A DNA stretch of 40,092 bases from Desulfamplus magnetovallimortis (GCF_900170035.1 NZ_LT828546.1:234694-274785); one strand, 5' to 3'; positions 1 through 11,000 are shown, counted from the first letter of the stretch. Notes: generated by a model from the letters alone, not told the origin. A program made the numbers and translations.

Positions 1-1696
1 CAATTGATTTAATTGCATCCACGGATTCTCTCGTTGTTGTCTGCACCTCACCAATCTTCAATCCTATTTCATCTGTAGCTTCTGCGGTCTGCTTTGCAAG
101 TGCTTTGATTTCACCGGCCACTACGGCAAATCCCTTACCAGCCTCTCCGGCCCTGGCAGCTTCGATGGTTGCATTGAGTGCCAAAAGATTTGTCTGCTCA
201 GAGATATCTGAAATCGTTTCTGTGACCTTGCTGATCTCCATGGCTGCCCTACCCAGGGCATCAACTTTCCGGGAAATATGTTCGGCTTTGGCTACTGCAT
301 CCGATGTCGTCTTACTTCCTTTAGCAGTGTTTGAAGCAATTTCATTAATGGTGGCAGACATTTCCTCTGCTGCAGAGACTATCATCTGAAGATTGGTAGT
401 TGTCTGTTCAGTGGCTGCTGCCACACTGTTCATGGCTGTTGCCATCTCTTCCGCTGCAGACGATACATTATTGGCTTTCTCAGATGACTGCTCTGCACTG
501 GATGACACTTGCAGGGATACTGCTGACAATTCTGTTGAAGAAGAGGTAAGGGTCTGAACTCCGCCCGAGATCTCTTTAAACATATTTTTTAAATTATCTG
601 ACATCTGTTTCATGTTGGCATACACACCGGTTATCTGTTTCCCGTTTGATTGGAATTCAAAGGTCAGATCACCTGCAGCAATCAGGTCGGCAACTTTGGC
701 AATTTCCGAAGGATCATGCCCTAAAAGTGCCATTATCCCTTTAACAAACAACAATACCGCCAATACTGTAAGAACAAGAAATATTCCTCCGGCCAGAAGG
801 ACAACATTTCTGATGGAAACAACAGGTGCCATAAATTCCGATTCATTTTGGGTGACAACAAGACTCCAGCCGGTGGAATCAACAGGAGCAAATCCGGCAA
901 TTTTATCAACCCCCTTAAAACGATATTTTTCAACACCGGATTCATGGGCAAGTGATCGACGTGCAATCTCTTCCATACCCTGAAGTTTGGCAACGTTGAG
1001 GTCAAAAATGTACTCTTTCACTGGATGAGCAATGAAAAGGCCATCTTTGGCCACCATAAAAGGATAACCAGTTTCGCCAATTTTGACCTGTGTGATCTCA
1101 TCAGATAAAGCGGTCAATTTTACGACCGATGCCAGAATACCTGCAAAGGAATTTGAACTGTTTTTTAATGTCACAGCCACAACAACTACAGATTCACCAC
1201 TTGCCTTTGATATAACAGGTTCGCCTATAATCACATTACCGGACATAGCTGACTGGAAATAATCTCTATCTGCTACACTTATTTTTTGCTGTCTAAATTT
1301 GCCTTCAGCACTGTCCGCAATAATGAGTCCAGAGGAATCTGTAACAAAGAAGAAATCGTAGTTTTTCCCGATTTTTCGATATACATCCGAGAGATATGAC
1401 TCCAAAGCAGATATTTCCCCAGACGCATTTTCAATACTTTCGCTTTTTATCTTTTGGATCATTTTTTTAATAAGAGGCTCGGATGCCATTGTCTGGGCTT
1501 TTTCTATTTCCTGCTCCATTGAATGGTTAACCATAGCTGCAAGGCTTTGTGCGGTTAATTCCGCCTGACCCCGGGAAACTGAAACAAGGGCTGATGACGA
1601 TTTGTTTATTGCAAAAAGCCCAACAACTATCAGTGGCAGAATGGATGCTACAACGCCACCGATTATTAATTTTGATTTTAATGTCATTGTTTTCAT
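1..1696 (-). CDS. Methyl-accepting chemotaxis protein, C-terminus cut by window edge
   Basis: Translating the minus strand from the ATG at 1696 gives about 565 residues of a chemoreceptor that continues past position 1. It should sit in the inner membrane and signal through CheA/CheW. A first membrane segment lies near residues 9-31, followed by about 260 extracytoplasmic residues resembling a double Cache sensor (for example [16 protein letters not shown]), a second membrane segment near 299-320, a short HAMP-like linker and then long signalling helices. The hairpin tip is clear: [19 protein letters not shown]. The start is supported by GGAG eight bases upstream and by the membrane segment directly after it. 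The gene is alone; the next gene upstream is separated by an R2 repeat. The ligand cannot be told. The family call is very secure; the missing end hides whether a CheR-docking tail exists. Confidence 0.93.
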   Translation of the reverse strand, partial: MKTMTLKSKLIIGGVVASILPLIVVGLFAINKSSSALVSVSRGQAELTAQSLAAMVNHSMEQEIEKAQTMASEPLIKKMIQKIKSESIENASGEISALESYLSDVYRKIGKNYDFFFVTDSSGLIIADSAEGKFRQQKISVADRDYFQSAMSGNVIIGEPVISKASGESVVVVAVTLKNSSNSFAGILASVVKLTALSDEITQVKIGETGYPFMVAKDGLFIAHPVKEYIFDLNVAKLQGMEEIARRSLAHESGVEKYRFKGVDKIAGFAPVDSTGWSLVVTQNESEFMAPVVSIRNVVLLAGGIFLVLTVLAVLLFVKGIMALLGHDPSEIAKVADLIAAGDLTFEFQSNGKQITGVYANMKQMSDNLKNMFKEISGGVQTLTSSSTELSAVSLQVSSSAEQSSEKANNVSSAAEEMATAMNSVAAATEQTTTNLQMIVSAAEEMSATINEIASNTAKGSKTTSDAVAKAEHISRKVDALGRAAMEISKVTETISDISEQTNLLALNATIEAARAGEAGKGFAVVAGEIKALAKQTAEATDEIGLKIGEVQTTTRESVDAIKSI

Positions 1697-1760
1697 TTGA
1701 TATTCTCCATTGTTTTTATTTCATATTTTCCTTTGTTAATTTTCTTTCATTACGATTCCT

Positions 1761-1866
1761 GGCATGCTTCATTTCCCAGTTTACACTTTCCGGAGAGAAA
1801 ACTCTGTGTGGCGGGAATCTCTCACAAAAAAGTGTAAAGTATTTTTGGGTTCAAATGAAGGATGCC
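1761..1866. repeat. R2 dispersed inverted repeat, copy 1
   Basis: The ends are inverted copies of each other: ggcatgcttcat at the left and atgaaggatgcc at the right. Just inside them are tttacacttt and aaagtgtaaa. The same end sequences recur at 15073-15372, 21312-21361 and 23146-23304. There is no open frame inside. It fills the gap between the chemoreceptor start and the 3' end of the hybrid kinase gene, so its hairpin could also stop transcription. Confidence 0.75.
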
Positions 1867-1877
1867 CGATTCCTTAT

Positions 1878-4502
1878 CTATTTTTCAAGAAGCCTCCTGA
1901 TTTCAGTGAGCAGATCCATGCTTTGCAAAGGTTTCATTAAATATTTATCTGCACCAATTTTGCGGGCAATGGTTTCATCCATCAAGTTGCTGAAACCGGA
2001 GCATATGATGACCGGAATCTTTTTGTCCAAACTTCTGATGTCGGCGACTAAATCTGATCCGGTTTTCTCCGGCATAGTCATATCAGTCACCACAAGGTCA
2101 AATCGTTTTGGTTCAGCTCTGAATTTTTCAATTGCATCTACTCCATCACTGAAAACAACCACCTGATAACCATGTCTTTCCAAAAAATCTTTATATGAAT
2201 CCCTGATTGCTTTTTCATCATCCACAAGCATGATGGTTTCACTCCCATTCAGGGTGAGGGTTTTTTTTACATCAGGTCTCTTTTTTCGGCTCTTCCGTTC
2301 CACAATCGGAAAATAGAGAGAAAATTGAGTGCCCTCTCCAATGGAACTCGATACATCCAGAAACCCCTCATGTTCATCAACAATTGCCTGGACAATAGAC
2401 AATCCAAGTCCTGTTCCCTGTCCGACTTTTTTTGTTGTAAAATAGGGCTCAAATGCTTTTTCCAGGATCTCGGCATCCATTCCGCAACCGGTATCACTGA
2501 TTGTGAAAACCAGATATTTTCCAGGAGGCATCTTCTTGTTTCTTAGCTGCCTTGATTCTAATATATCAAGGTCATCTAATAATACTGTAAGAGTCCCTCC
2601 CGAGCTTTCCATGGCATGATATGCATTGGTGCAAAGATTCATGACAATCTGATGGATTTTAGTGGGATCTGCTGATATCAAGGAACGGGAGATCAGCTTG
2701 TTTTGAATTTTTATATTTACGGGTATGGATGAACGGATAAGTTTAAGTGCCTCATTTATTTCAAAATAGACACATAGAGGAAGTTTTTTGTATTCTGTCT
2801 GCCTGCTGAATGTCAATATCTGCTGTACCAGTTCAGATGCTCTTTGAGAGGCACTTACTATATTTGAGAGGCATTTAAGGGTTTTTTCCTGATTCTTTAT
2901 ATTCATTTGAGCGATCTGAGTATATCCGAATATCCCTGACAGAATATTATTAAAGTCATGGGCAATGCCGCCGGCAAGTGTTCCAATGGCCTGCATTTTC
3001 TGGGACTGATAGACTTGCCTCTCAATATCTTTTTGTTGGGTGATATCTCTGCGAATCGAAACAAATGCCGATATATTGTTTTTTGCATCCGTGATTGGTG
3101 TGATGGTTGTGTCATGCAGGATTATGCTGCCATCTTTCTTTTTGTTCTTCAGCATCCCCTTCCAGGAGTTGTTCTTCAGTATGGTGTTCCACAACTCCTT
3201 GTAGAAAGATTGATCATGGAGACCGCTTTTCAAAACAGAGGGTCTCCTTCCGATCACTTCAACCGAAGAGTAGCCGGTGTTTTGTTCAAAAGAGGGGTTG
3301 ACATATTCAATGATTCCTTTTGGTGAAGTTATTAAAACTTCTTCATCTGCCTGTTCAATTACTTTGGCAAACTGCAATAATTTGTCTTCACGAACTTTTT
3401 TCTCGGTAATATCTTCAAAAGCACCATCTATGTATAGAACATTTCCGCTGTCATCTTCCACGGCACGGGCAGAAATTGATACCCAGGCAATCTTGTCGTC
3501 ACCTTTTTTGATTTGGCATTCGAAACCATTAATCTCTTTTTCATGCAATGTTTTACGGATCATTTCCTGGCGGTCAACAGGATTCAGGTAAAAATTTTCC
3601 GCTCTATACTGACCAATGTCATGATCCGACTGGATGTTCAGTAAATTTAAAAGGAAGCGATTATATTCAATTATTTTTCCATCAACACCTATCCTGAAAA
3701 AACCTATCGGAATATTATCGTTCATTGATCGATATTTTTCTTCACTTTCACGTAGGAGTTGCTCTGTTATCCTGTGCTTATCTATCTCCTCTTCAAGTTT
3801 TTTGTTTGATCTAATCAGCTCTTTCTGGCGGTTTTCAATTTTAAGGGACATTTTCTGGATATTGTCAAAAACGTCCTTAAGCTCACGGTAAACATCCGTT
3901 GCCGTGTTAAAATCATAATTACCGTCAGCAATTGCTTTAATCCGTGCCGAAAAATCCCATAAAGGTTTTTGAAGAAAACGATTCACACAGAAAGTAACTG
4001 CCAGCATGACCCCGATGATGACCATCAATGTGTTGATAATACCTGTGATGAGCCATTGTTTCTGTTGGTGAAGAAATTCATCCTCTGACAAACGCAACTC
4101 AAAAGCCCCCACAAACCGATCACGAAATTTTATCTCATGCTTCTCCATGGAATCACGATACTTACCGAGGCTGCCCATTAGAAAAATCTGGTTACCTTTG
4201 GCATCTTCAACAGATAAAAACGACAGTTTTTCGACTTCCATCATTGTCTGCCCGATCTTTTTAACAGCCATCACATCATAGTTCCACAAAGGCAATTGAA
4301 GAGTGTCGGCCAGAAAAGCAACATATTTCGCCTGCTCCTGATTAATGTGATTCCGATGATTTCTGGATGTGGCGAACAGAAACACTGACAAAGAAGCACC
4401 GGAAATCAACACCACCGACAGAACGATTATCATTATCATGTTTCCGGCCAATGACGGGCCTTCGATTCCCTTTGTATAATATGATTTTCGAAAAAAATTC
4501 AT
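1878..4502 (-). CDS. Membrane hybrid histidine kinase: HAMP, two PAS, HisKA, HATPase, receiver
   Basis: This 874-residue protein is an inner-membrane hybrid sensor kinase. Membrane segments lie near residues 20-45 and 150-172 and flank about 100 extracytoplasmic residues. Then come HAMP (about 173-225), a coiled coil, two PAS domains (about 260-375 and 380-500), a HisKA domain with the phospho-accepting histidine in GGIAHDFNNILSG, a HATPase domain (DTGCGMD, GTGLGLSIV) and a C-terminal receiver with the acceptor Asp in VVTDMTMPEKTG and the Lys in LMKPL. A frame extends five codons further to a TTG at 4517, but that would overlap the upstream stop, so the ATG at 4502 was chosen; its ribosome site is weak, which suggests translational coupling. 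The gene lies five bases after a binding-protein gene, so that protein probably delivers the ligand. No separate output regulator is adjacent. Confidence 0.93.
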   Translation of the reverse strand: MNFFRKSYYTKGIEGPSLAGNMIMIIVLSVVLISGASLSVFLFATSRNHRNHINQEQAKYVAFLADTLQLPLWNYDVMAVKKIGQTMMEVEKLSFLSVEDAKGNQIFLMGSLGKYRDSMEKHEIKFRDRFVGAFELRLSEDEFLHQQKQWLITGIINTLMVIIGVMLAVTFCVNRFLQKPLWDFSARIKAIADGNYDFNTATDVYRELKDVFDNIQKMSLKIENRQKELIRSNKKLEEEIDKHRITEQLLRESEEKYRSMNDNIPIGFFRIGVDGKIIEYNRFLLNLLNIQSDHDIGQYRAENFYLNPVDRQEMIRKTLHEKEINGFECQIKKGDDKIAWVSISARAVEDDSGNVLYIDGAFEDITEKKVREDKLLQFAKVIEQADEEVLITSPKGIIEYVNPSFEQNTGYSSVEVIGRRPSVLKSGLHDQSFYKELWNTILKNNSWKGMLKNKKKDGSIILHDTTITPITDAKNNISAFVSIRRDITQQKDIERQVYQSQKMQAIGTLAGGIAHDFNNILSGIFGYTQIAQMNIKNQEKTLKCLSNIVSASQRASELVQQILTFSRQTEYKKLPLCVYFEINEALKLIRSSIPVNIKIQNKLISRSLISADPTKIHQIVMNLCTNAYHAMESSGGTLTVLLDDLDILESRQLRNKKMPPGKYLVFTISDTGCGMDAEILEKAFEPYFTTKKVGQGTGLGLSIVQAIVDEHEGFLDVSSSIGEGTQFSLYFPIVERKSRKKRPDVKKTLTLNGSETIMLVDDEKAIRDSYKDFLERHGYQVVVFSDGVDAIEKFRAEPKRFDLVVTDMTMPEKTGSDLVADIRSLDKKIPVIICSGFSNLMDETIARKIGADKYLMKPLQSMDLLTEIRRLLEK

Positions 4503-4507
4503 GGCTA

Positions 4508-5287
4508 TTATTTCCAATCCGTTAATCCGTATTTTGTGAGAATTTTTTTAAATCCTCCGGAAGCCCTGAGAATATCTATTCCCTTGCTCAATATATCTGC
4601 GTAGTTTTTAGATTCAGGAAGTTTTGGAGAAAAAGCGATATAGATGTAAGAGACCTCTGTACCGTATCCAGCAAGGGTAATCTGATTGCTGACTCCCATT
4701 TTTCCGGCGACATTAACGATAACCGCCTCGTTGTCAACAATGGCATCAATTCGTCCATCAATCAGCTTCATTATATTTCTTTGAAGGGGATTTTGGCCAG
4801 TGATGACCTGGACTTTGTCAAAATTGTCTTGATTATCCTGGATATAATCAAGCAGCCACCTGCGATAGTCGTATCCGGCTATGACTCCCAATGCAACCCT
4901 TTCAATATCAGATCTATCTGTAAACCGCCACGATGTATCTTTTCTCACATAAAAAGAAATGCAGTTGCGTGCCAATTCTTCAGATGGGAAGACAAAATCA
5001 GGAGCATCTGTTTTGGAAGCCCCGATAAGTCCATTGTTATATCCTTCCCTTACCATTTCAACCGCCCGTTTCCAGGCAAGTGTTTCGTATGAAACTTCTA
5101 TTCCATTGTTCTCAAAGACAGATCTTGCCACATCCACTATAAACCCTTCATTTTCAGAGTTGGGTACGCCGTTAAATGGTGGCCATTCATCTGCCACAAG
5201 TGATATCTTCTCTGCATTTGCAGCAGTTGAAAGAATTATCATGACAACAAGAGTGACAAAACCAATTTTTCTGTTCAGCGTAAACAT
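4508..5287 (-). CDS. Periplasmic solute-binding protein (SBP_bac_3 type), probable sensor partner of the kinase
   Basis: The product is about 259 residues with a signal peptide (hydrophobic stretch ending STAANA) and the pattern of family 3 extracellular solute-binding proteins: an N-terminal ADEWPPFNG strand, a middle EGYNNGLIGAS loop and a late DGRIDAIVDNE segment. Such proteins normally bind polar amino acids or similar solutes, but the ligand cannot be read from sequence. There are no ABC permease or ATPase genes beside it. It is followed after five bases by a membrane kinase, which suggests a role in signalling rather than uptake. The ATG at 5287 was chosen because ggatgg precedes it; an ATG four codons upstream (5299) has no ribosome site. 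Confidence 0.85.
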   Translation of the reverse strand: MFTLNRKIGFVTLVVMIILSTAANAEKISLVADEWPPFNGVPNSENEGFIVDVARSVFENNGIEVSYETLAWKRAVEMVREGYNNGLIGASKTDAPDFVFPSEELARNCISFYVRKDTSWRFTDRSDIERVALGVIAGYDYRRWLLDYIQDNQDNFDKVQVITGQNPLQRNIMKLIDGRIDAIVDNEAVIVNVAGKMGVSNQITLAGYGTEVSYIYIAFSPKLPESKNYADILSKGIDILRASGGFKKILTKYGLTDWK

Positions 5288-5312
5288 ATTTCCATCCATT
5301 TAAAAAAACCGT

Positions 5313-5479
5313 ATTAGTTCTACTTTGTTAGCTTATCTTAGCTTCCTATTTTTAGTGTCTGAATCAGGATGCCCAGGATGTTCAGGATTAACAAGATTTT
5401 GCATAATTACCTTTTATCCTGTGAATCCTGACTATCCTGATTCAGACATTTTAAGAAGATAACAAAGTAGAATTAGTAT
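5313..5479. repeat. R1 dispersed inverted repeat, copy 1
   Basis: The core ends are tgtctgaatcaggat (5356-5370) and its exact complement atcctgattcagaca (5434-5448). Outside them lies a second inverted pair, attagttctactttgtta on the left and taacaaagtagaattagt on the right. The interior is rich in short aggat/atcct words. There is no coding capacity. The outer arms differ from those of other R1 copies, so the core may have entered another palindrome. Confidence 0.8.
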
Positions 5480-5508
5480 TACACTCCATAAATATTTGCC
5501 GTAGATTA

Positions 5509-6147
5509 TCATTTGTAGAAAATTTCACTGCAATCTGTGCAGATCGTGTGGGTGAAATCCGCATCAGTGTGTTCACGGACATAAGCTTCTAAAGGCCACC
5601 ATTTGTTATTATCATCACGTATCCTTTTACAACCACTGCAGATGGGTAAAAGCCCTGTAAGGATCCTGTTTTCTTTCAAAAGCCTCTCATTTTCTGCAAT
5701 CATCTTCCCCAACCGGACAATGGTATCTTCTTTTTCCTGTTCAGCTTTTTTACGATCTGTCACATCCCTTGATACGCCGATTACTTTTAATCCACCTTCC
5801 GGCGATTTATAAAGCTTTGCCCTTATTTCCACCCAATAAAAACGCCCTGTTCTATGAATCAGTTCCAGCTCCATGTTGCGAATTTTTTTTTGATGTGATT
5901 CAAAACTTGAAATTTCTTCAGATAAAATTTTGAATACTGAGCCAAATGTATCCTGTGACATCGTTTTATGCACAGATTGGCCAATATACTCTTCAGCGCT
6001 GTATCCACTTATATTTATGATTGACCTGCTTATATATTCATACGTAAGGGTTTTTACGTCCACGGACCAAACCGCATCTGCAAGATCTTTGGAAAGAACG
6101 GCGTGTATTGTTTCTAATTCAATTGCTTTATTGACTGCTGTGCTCAT
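5509..6147 (-). CDS. Small PAS protein with C-terminal four-cysteine module
   Basis: This 212-residue soluble protein has one PAS/PAC domain (about residues 10-135, ending in VSRDVTDRKKAE), a short coiled coil and a C-terminal module CSGC-x29-CTDC with RIRDD after the first pair and THTIC before the second. No kinase, cyclase or DNA-binding domain follows. The cysteine spacing suggests a metal-binding knuckle, probably zinc; that is inference. The same module with identical spacing ends the protein at 35469-36728. An open frame continues upstream to 6273, but its extra codons are R1 repeat sequence. The ATG at 6147 has aagagg about ten bases upstream and is preferred. The PAS assignment is secure; the output is unknown. 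Confidence 0.82.
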   Translation of the reverse strand: MSTAVNKAIELETIHAVLSKDLADAVWSVDVKTLTYEYISRSIINISGYSAEEYIGQSVHKTMSQDTFGSVFKILSEEISSFESHQKKIRNMELELIHRTGRFYWVEIRAKLYKSPEGGLKVIGVSRDVTDRKKAEQEKEDTIVRLGKMIAENERLLKENRILTGLLPICSGCKRIRDDNNKWWPLEAYVREHTDADFTHTICTDCSEIFYK

Positions 6148-6183
6148 AAAAAAAAGAACCTCTTTCTGTGTTATATACTCAAA

Positions 6184-6263
6184 GATGACACCTATGATAT
6201 TTTGAGCCTTGTCATTACTGTCTGAATCAGGATTCCCTGGATTAACAAGATAAGGCAGGATCA
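6184..6263. repeat. R1 half element (one arm plus part of the interior)
   Basis: The sequence contains tgtctgaatcaggat at 6219-6233, preceded by the R1 outer arm words gacacctatgat and ttttgagccttgtca. The opposite arm is missing. It overlaps a spurious upstream extension of the PAS protein gene. Confidence 0.65.
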
Positions 6264-6413
6264 TCTTTCCCACACCTCTACCCTTTTACCTGCACAAAGA
6301 CTCAATTAACTGATAGCAGAATCTGTGCCAATGGGAAAAAAACTATTTATTTTAAAATAAAAGCAAATAGTTATGATATTTAGAGGGCAAACAGAAGAGA
6401 GGAGGATTATTAA

Positions 6414-6433
6414 GATTCTTGTAAACAAGAATC
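6414..6433 (-). terminator. Possible terminator hairpin after the sigma54-type regulator
   Basis: gattcttgt and acaagaatc form a perfect 9-bp stem with a 2-base loop, 56 bases after the regulator's stop codon. On the minus strand it is followed by ttaataatcc, not a clean U tract, so intrinsic termination is only possible. Confidence 0.3.
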
Positions 6434-6488
6434 AAATTGATTCCAGTTTATAAGAATGGGAAGCTGTAGTGAGAGAGATACTGTTTTA

Positions 6489-7895
6489 TTAGTTGGAGCC
6501 GAATCCGGGAAGATTATATTTGTTCAACAGTGCATATAATCTGGCCTGTGAGATGCCGGACAAACGGCAGGCAGCTTTTCTGTTGCTGCCCGCTTTTTCA
6601 AGAAGACGTTTGAGGTAGTCCCTTTCAAGCTTTTCCCGACACGCATTCAGTGAAGGAAATTCACTGTCACTATTTTCCAGAACATTGTCGATAATCTGTT
6701 GAGTATCCTTTTTTACAGGCAGCAGAAACTCAAGCTTTGAAATTCTGTAATCCGGAGGAAGATGTTTTGACACCAGGGTCGGATCATTTCCAGCCGAGGC
6801 AATGGAATAGTCCAGAACATTTAAAAGCTCCCTGATATTGCCGGGCCAGTTGTTGGAGGCCAGAGTTTCAATATATTCGTCAGATACTGCCTTGGCTTCA
6901 AGTTTGTACCTTTTTGACAGCTCGTGAATTTTTTTTAAAACAATCTCTTCAATATCTTTTCCCCTATCACGCAAAGGTGGCAGATGAATTTCCATGGCGC
7001 GTATTCGATAGAGAAAATCTTCCCTGAACTGTTTTTCTTTGACCATTGAATCCAAAGAAAGATTGGTCGCCGAAATGATACGGATATCTACTTTTATTTC
7101 CTTTCTTCCCCCGATGGGGCGAACAACCCTTTCCTGGAGTGTTCTCAAAAGTGCCTTCTGCATGGACAATGGCAGCTCACCAACTTCATCAAGCATCAAC
7201 GTGCCGCCGTCCGCCTGCAGGATCAGGCCTTCCTGTTTATGAGAAGCCCCTGTAAAAGCCCCTTTTTCATGACCGAAGAGGGTACTTTCAATCAACGTCT
7301 CGGTAAGAGAGCCGCAATCTACAGGGACAAACGGTTTTGAAGCCCGTTTACTGTTTTCATGAATCGCCCGTGCAAACAACTCCTTTCCGGTACCTGTTTC
7401 GCCGGTTACCATGACACTGGCGTCGGTTGAAGCAGCCTTGCCTACTTCATCAAGACATTGCTGTAACACCTGTGATTCACCGATTATCCTGGATCGTTTC
7501 AACGGGATTAACCGGTGGGATGCCATCTTTTCTTTTCGATACTGCAACGCCCTTTGAATGGGAAGAGAAACATCATCAAGGCGAAATGGTTTCTGCACAA
7601 AATCCCATGCACCGTTTTTAAACGCAATTTCTGCTCCCCTGATATCGCCCGTACCTGTTATGATAATTATTTCAGGAGAAGATGGCAGATTAACAAGATC
7701 CGGCATGATATCCAGTCCGTTCCCGTCCGGCAGTTCAAGGTCAAGCAGGATGATATCAAAAGCTTCTTTTGCCGTGAACTTTTTTGCTTCACTGATCCTT
7801 TTCGCAGTAACGGTTTCACACCCCATCCTTTCAAGAACCGTCTCAAAAAACAGACAAATTTTTGAATCGTCATCAACAATCAGTACCCGAATCAT
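6489..7895 (-). CDS. Sigma54-dependent response regulator (NtrC/AtoC family)
   Basis: The 468-residue protein has the standard three-domain build: a receiver (residues 1-120, acceptor Asp in IILLDLELPDGNG, Lys in VQKPF), an AAA+ domain (about 143-365) with Walker A GETGTGKE, the sigma54-contact loop GAFTGA and a Walker B-like LMLDEVGELP, and a C-terminal Fis-type helix-turn-helix (RKAACRLSGISQARLY). All residues needed for phosphorylation, ATP hydrolysis and sigma54 activation are visible. It should activate transcription from sigma54 promoters when phosphorylated. The ATG at 7895 starts directly at the receiver. Upstream on the same strand is a large hybrid kinase, separated by an R4 repeat, which is the likely partner. 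I saw no convincing sigma54 promoter in the window, so its targets may lie elsewhere. Confidence 0.95.
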   Translation of the reverse strand: MIRVLIVDDDSKICLFFETVLERMGCETVTAKRISEAKKFTAKEAFDIILLDLELPDGNGLDIMPDLVNLPSSPEIIIITGTGDIRGAEIAFKNGAWDFVQKPFRLDDVSLPIQRALQYRKEKMASHRLIPLKRSRIIGESQVLQQCLDEVGKAASTDASVMVTGETGTGKELFARAIHENSKRASKPFVPVDCGSLTETLIESTLFGHEKGAFTGASHKQEGLILQADGGTLMLDEVGELPLSMQKALLRTLQERVVRPIGGRKEIKVDIRIISATNLSLDSMVKEKQFREDFLYRIRAMEIHLPPLRDRGKDIEEIVLKKIHELSKRYKLEAKAVSDEYIETLASNNWPGNIRELLNVLDYSIASAGNDPTLVSKHLPPDYRISKLEFLLPVKKDTQQIIDNVLENSDSEFPSLNACREKLERDYLKRLLEKAGSNRKAACRLSGISQARLYALLNKYNLPGFGSN

Positions 7896-7975
7896 AGTAT
7901 TCCCTGCCGTTGTTTTTTAAGCTGCACATCTGAAACGGGACAAATCATAGCCTTGCTAAAGGCAGTCAAAGCCAT

Positions 7976-8077
7976 CTATAGTATTCCAGATAATTAAATT
8001 GATAATGGAACAATATAACTATCTCTTATCTGGATTAATTTTGTTACCAAAAAATAAAATATTTTTCTGGAAAGCTA
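7976..8077 (+). repeat. R4 repeat, copy 1
   Basis: About 102 bases beginning ctatagtattccagat and ending near ttttctggaaagcta. They match, in reverse complement, the stretch at 23581-23682 over nearly the whole length. The copy ends a few bases beyond the stop codon of the 1087-residue kinase, in the gap before the sigma54-type regulator. Confidence 0.8.
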
Positions 8078-8081
8078 AATT

Positions 8082-11000
8082 TCATAGTTTGTCCCTGCTC
8101 AGGTGGGTGGCTGATTTTTTATTAATCGCCTTGTCAATAGTGGATGAAAGCTCGCCGAGTATCATAGGCTTCATAACCATATCCATAATACCGACAGACT
8201 TGCATTTTTCTCTGGTCAGCCCATGACTGAACCCCGTACATAAAACAATAGGGATATCAGGATTGATTTTTCGGATTTGCTTTGCCAGATCAAGACCATT
8301 CATATTGGGCATTGTCATATCAGTTAAAACAAGGTCATAGAAACCTGGATTTTTTTGAACTGCTGCAACAGCCTTGAGTGCATCAATTTCACCAGTCACT
8401 GAATACCCAAGCTTGGATAAAAGTTCACAAGTGCTTTCAATAATAGCCTCCTCATCATCAACGATAAGGATATTGCCCTGGCCTGTTTTTAATATAAGTT
8501 CTCTGTTTTCTTGTGCTTCACCCTGATGTTGCTCCGGCATAAGGATTTTGAATGTTGTTCCAACGCCCTGTTCACTGTAAACAGAAATGCCACCTTCCAT
8601 TTCCTTAAGTATGCCATAGACAGTTGCCAACCCCATTCCTGTACCTTCTTCCCTCTTTTTAGTGGTAAAAAAAGGTTCAAAAATCCGGTCAATTATTTTT
8701 TCAGGGATACCACAACCGGTATCAGAGATGTTCAACTGAAGGTAATTCCCTGGAGATATCTTTCCAAAATATCCTATCTGACTTTCGTCCAGTTCAACTG
8801 AGTCCAGGGTAACTTCAAGAATACCCCCCTTTTCTTTCATGGCATGACCCGCATTTGTAAAAAGGTTCATCAAAACCTGGTGTATCTGGGTCGTATCACT
8901 AAAAACGTTTGCGTCTTCAACCCTCAGATCTTGCCGGATTTCGATATTGGCCGGCAGGGAAGCTCGTATAAATTTTAATGTCTCTTTAATAACAGGAATA
9001 ATGGTTATGGTTAGTTTTTTTGTATCTGATTTTCTGCTGAAGGTGAGAATATGCCTGACAAGATCCCTGGCTCTTAAACTTGAATATGAAACTTGATTCA
9101 GATAATGTTTAAGCTTTTCATTCCCTTGGGCTTCAAGCATGGCAAGATCTGTGAAGCCCATCAAACCCGAAAGGATGTTGTTGAAATCATGTGCAATGCC
9201 ACCTGCCAGAATCCCGATGGCCTCCATTTTCCTTGCCTGGATGAGATGCTCCTGGAGCCTCTTTTTTTCCTCCTCTATCTCTTTTCTGTCCGAGATATCC
9301 TGAAGCGCACCAATGATGCGGATTATTTTGCCGGAACGGTCTTTTACAGCCTCCCCTGTGGCCCTGACCCAACGGCGCCTGCCTTTGGCGGTGATAATCT
9401 CAAACTCTTCGTCCAGGCTGCCACCATATTGGATGCAATCCCTGTAATTCTTTACAACCTTGTCCCGCCACTCAGGTGCTATAAATTCACTACCGTCATC
9501 AAGGGAGAGACTAAAACCAGTTTCTTTATCGTGAATAATCGCCACCTCGTCCGACCAGGCCAGTTTACGATTCTCAAGATCTGCACTCCAGCCACCCACC
9601 TTTGCTATCCTTCCCGCTTCTCTCATAAGCTCGGTATTCTGCTTTAAGATTGCTTCTGATTCCCGTAAACGTTCCGTTGTACGCTGTAAAGCATCATTGG
9701 TACGCTTACGCTCTGAAATGTCCCTGGAAATTCCCAATATTCTGTCAGGTTCACCCTTGTCATTTGTTAAAAATCTGGATGTGATCTCAACCCATATGGA
9801 GTTGCCGTCTTTTTTAACCATTTCCAGTTCAACTGTTCTTAAAAAACTTGAATCAAAGCCACTACCAAACTCCCGATCCAACTCTTCTGATATGATTTTA
9901 GGCACAAGTTTAAATGATGCATCCTTCAAAAAATCTTTCATCGCCAAAGTAGAAAACTCAGAAGGTGTATATCCCAGAAGATATTGTATGGCCGGACTGA
10001 CATAGCTGAATTTTAAATCTGAAAGCTGTAAAACCCAAATGGCATCCCTTGCATTTTCAGCTAAAAGCCGATATCTTTCTTCACTATTTTTCAACTCGAT
10101 TTCGGCTTTTTTTCGCTGAAGTATTTTCCACATCCCATCCATCATTAACTGTAGTTGACGGACATCAGAATCGTTATAATCCTCTTTTTTGTTTCCCACG
10201 CCGGTCAAGGCAACCATCTTGTTTCCATCAAAAACGGGCACACTCATTAGCCTGTAAATTTTTACATGCCCCTTTGGAAATCCTTTTTTGGGGAGTTTGT
10301 CAAAATTTTTATAATCGTTAATGACAGATACCTTTCCGGATCTTGCAGCTTCAGCCCACAAGCCCGCATCATCAACATTGTACACCAGTATTTTGTCATC
10401 TATTTCACATTCTTGCATGGTTTGTTTTGACCATGAGTGCATGGTCAGTTGAGATTGATCTTCACTTAAAAAAGCAAGGTAGCCAATTTCACTACGGGTT
10501 AAATTGATGGCTTCCTCCAGAGCAAATTTTGAAAGTGTGTCAATGGTTCCTTCACCCATTTGACTTAATTCAAATAGTTTTTTTAATCGCAACTCTTCCA
10601 GCTTTCTTAACTTTTCAGCATAATCCTTCTGCTTTTCAATACAAAATATCTGCCTTGAAATATAAAGGGAAATAGCTGCTATGAAGACAAAAACAGCTCC
10701 AAAAATCTGGAATAATTTTTTGGTAATACCTTGTATTTCCCGATTAATATCATCTGTGTAAACACCTGTTCCCACAACCCAGTTCCAGGCTGGAAACCTT
10801 TTAACATATGAGGTTTTTGCTATGATTCTATGCTGTTCATCTTTCCATTGCCAATAATAATCGACATAGCCACCATCAGGCAAAAGGGCTTTTTCAACCA
10901 TCTCAACAAAAGGATATTTCCCCTCACTATCTTTATAGAGAGTCAAATCTTTCCCTTCTAAATCAGGACGATAGGGATGCATGATCATGAATGGGTGCAT

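Larger units (their letters stand above)
6148..6488. other. Intergenic region with half R1 repeat and a small hairpin
   Basis: No gene is seen here. The side nearest the PAS gene carries a half R1 copy (6184-6263). The rest is AT-rich and holds a 9-bp hairpin at 6414-6433 downstream of the sigma54-type regulator gene. Confidence 0.5.

Noticed and set aside
5313-5479. Insertion sequence with transposase
   Set aside because: Elements of this kind here are under about 300 bases and contain no open frame; no transposase occurs anywhere in the window.
7896-7975. Sigma54 promoter near the NtrC-type regulator
   Set aside because: I looked for the TGGC-N8-TTGC pattern on both strands in this gap and found no convincing match.
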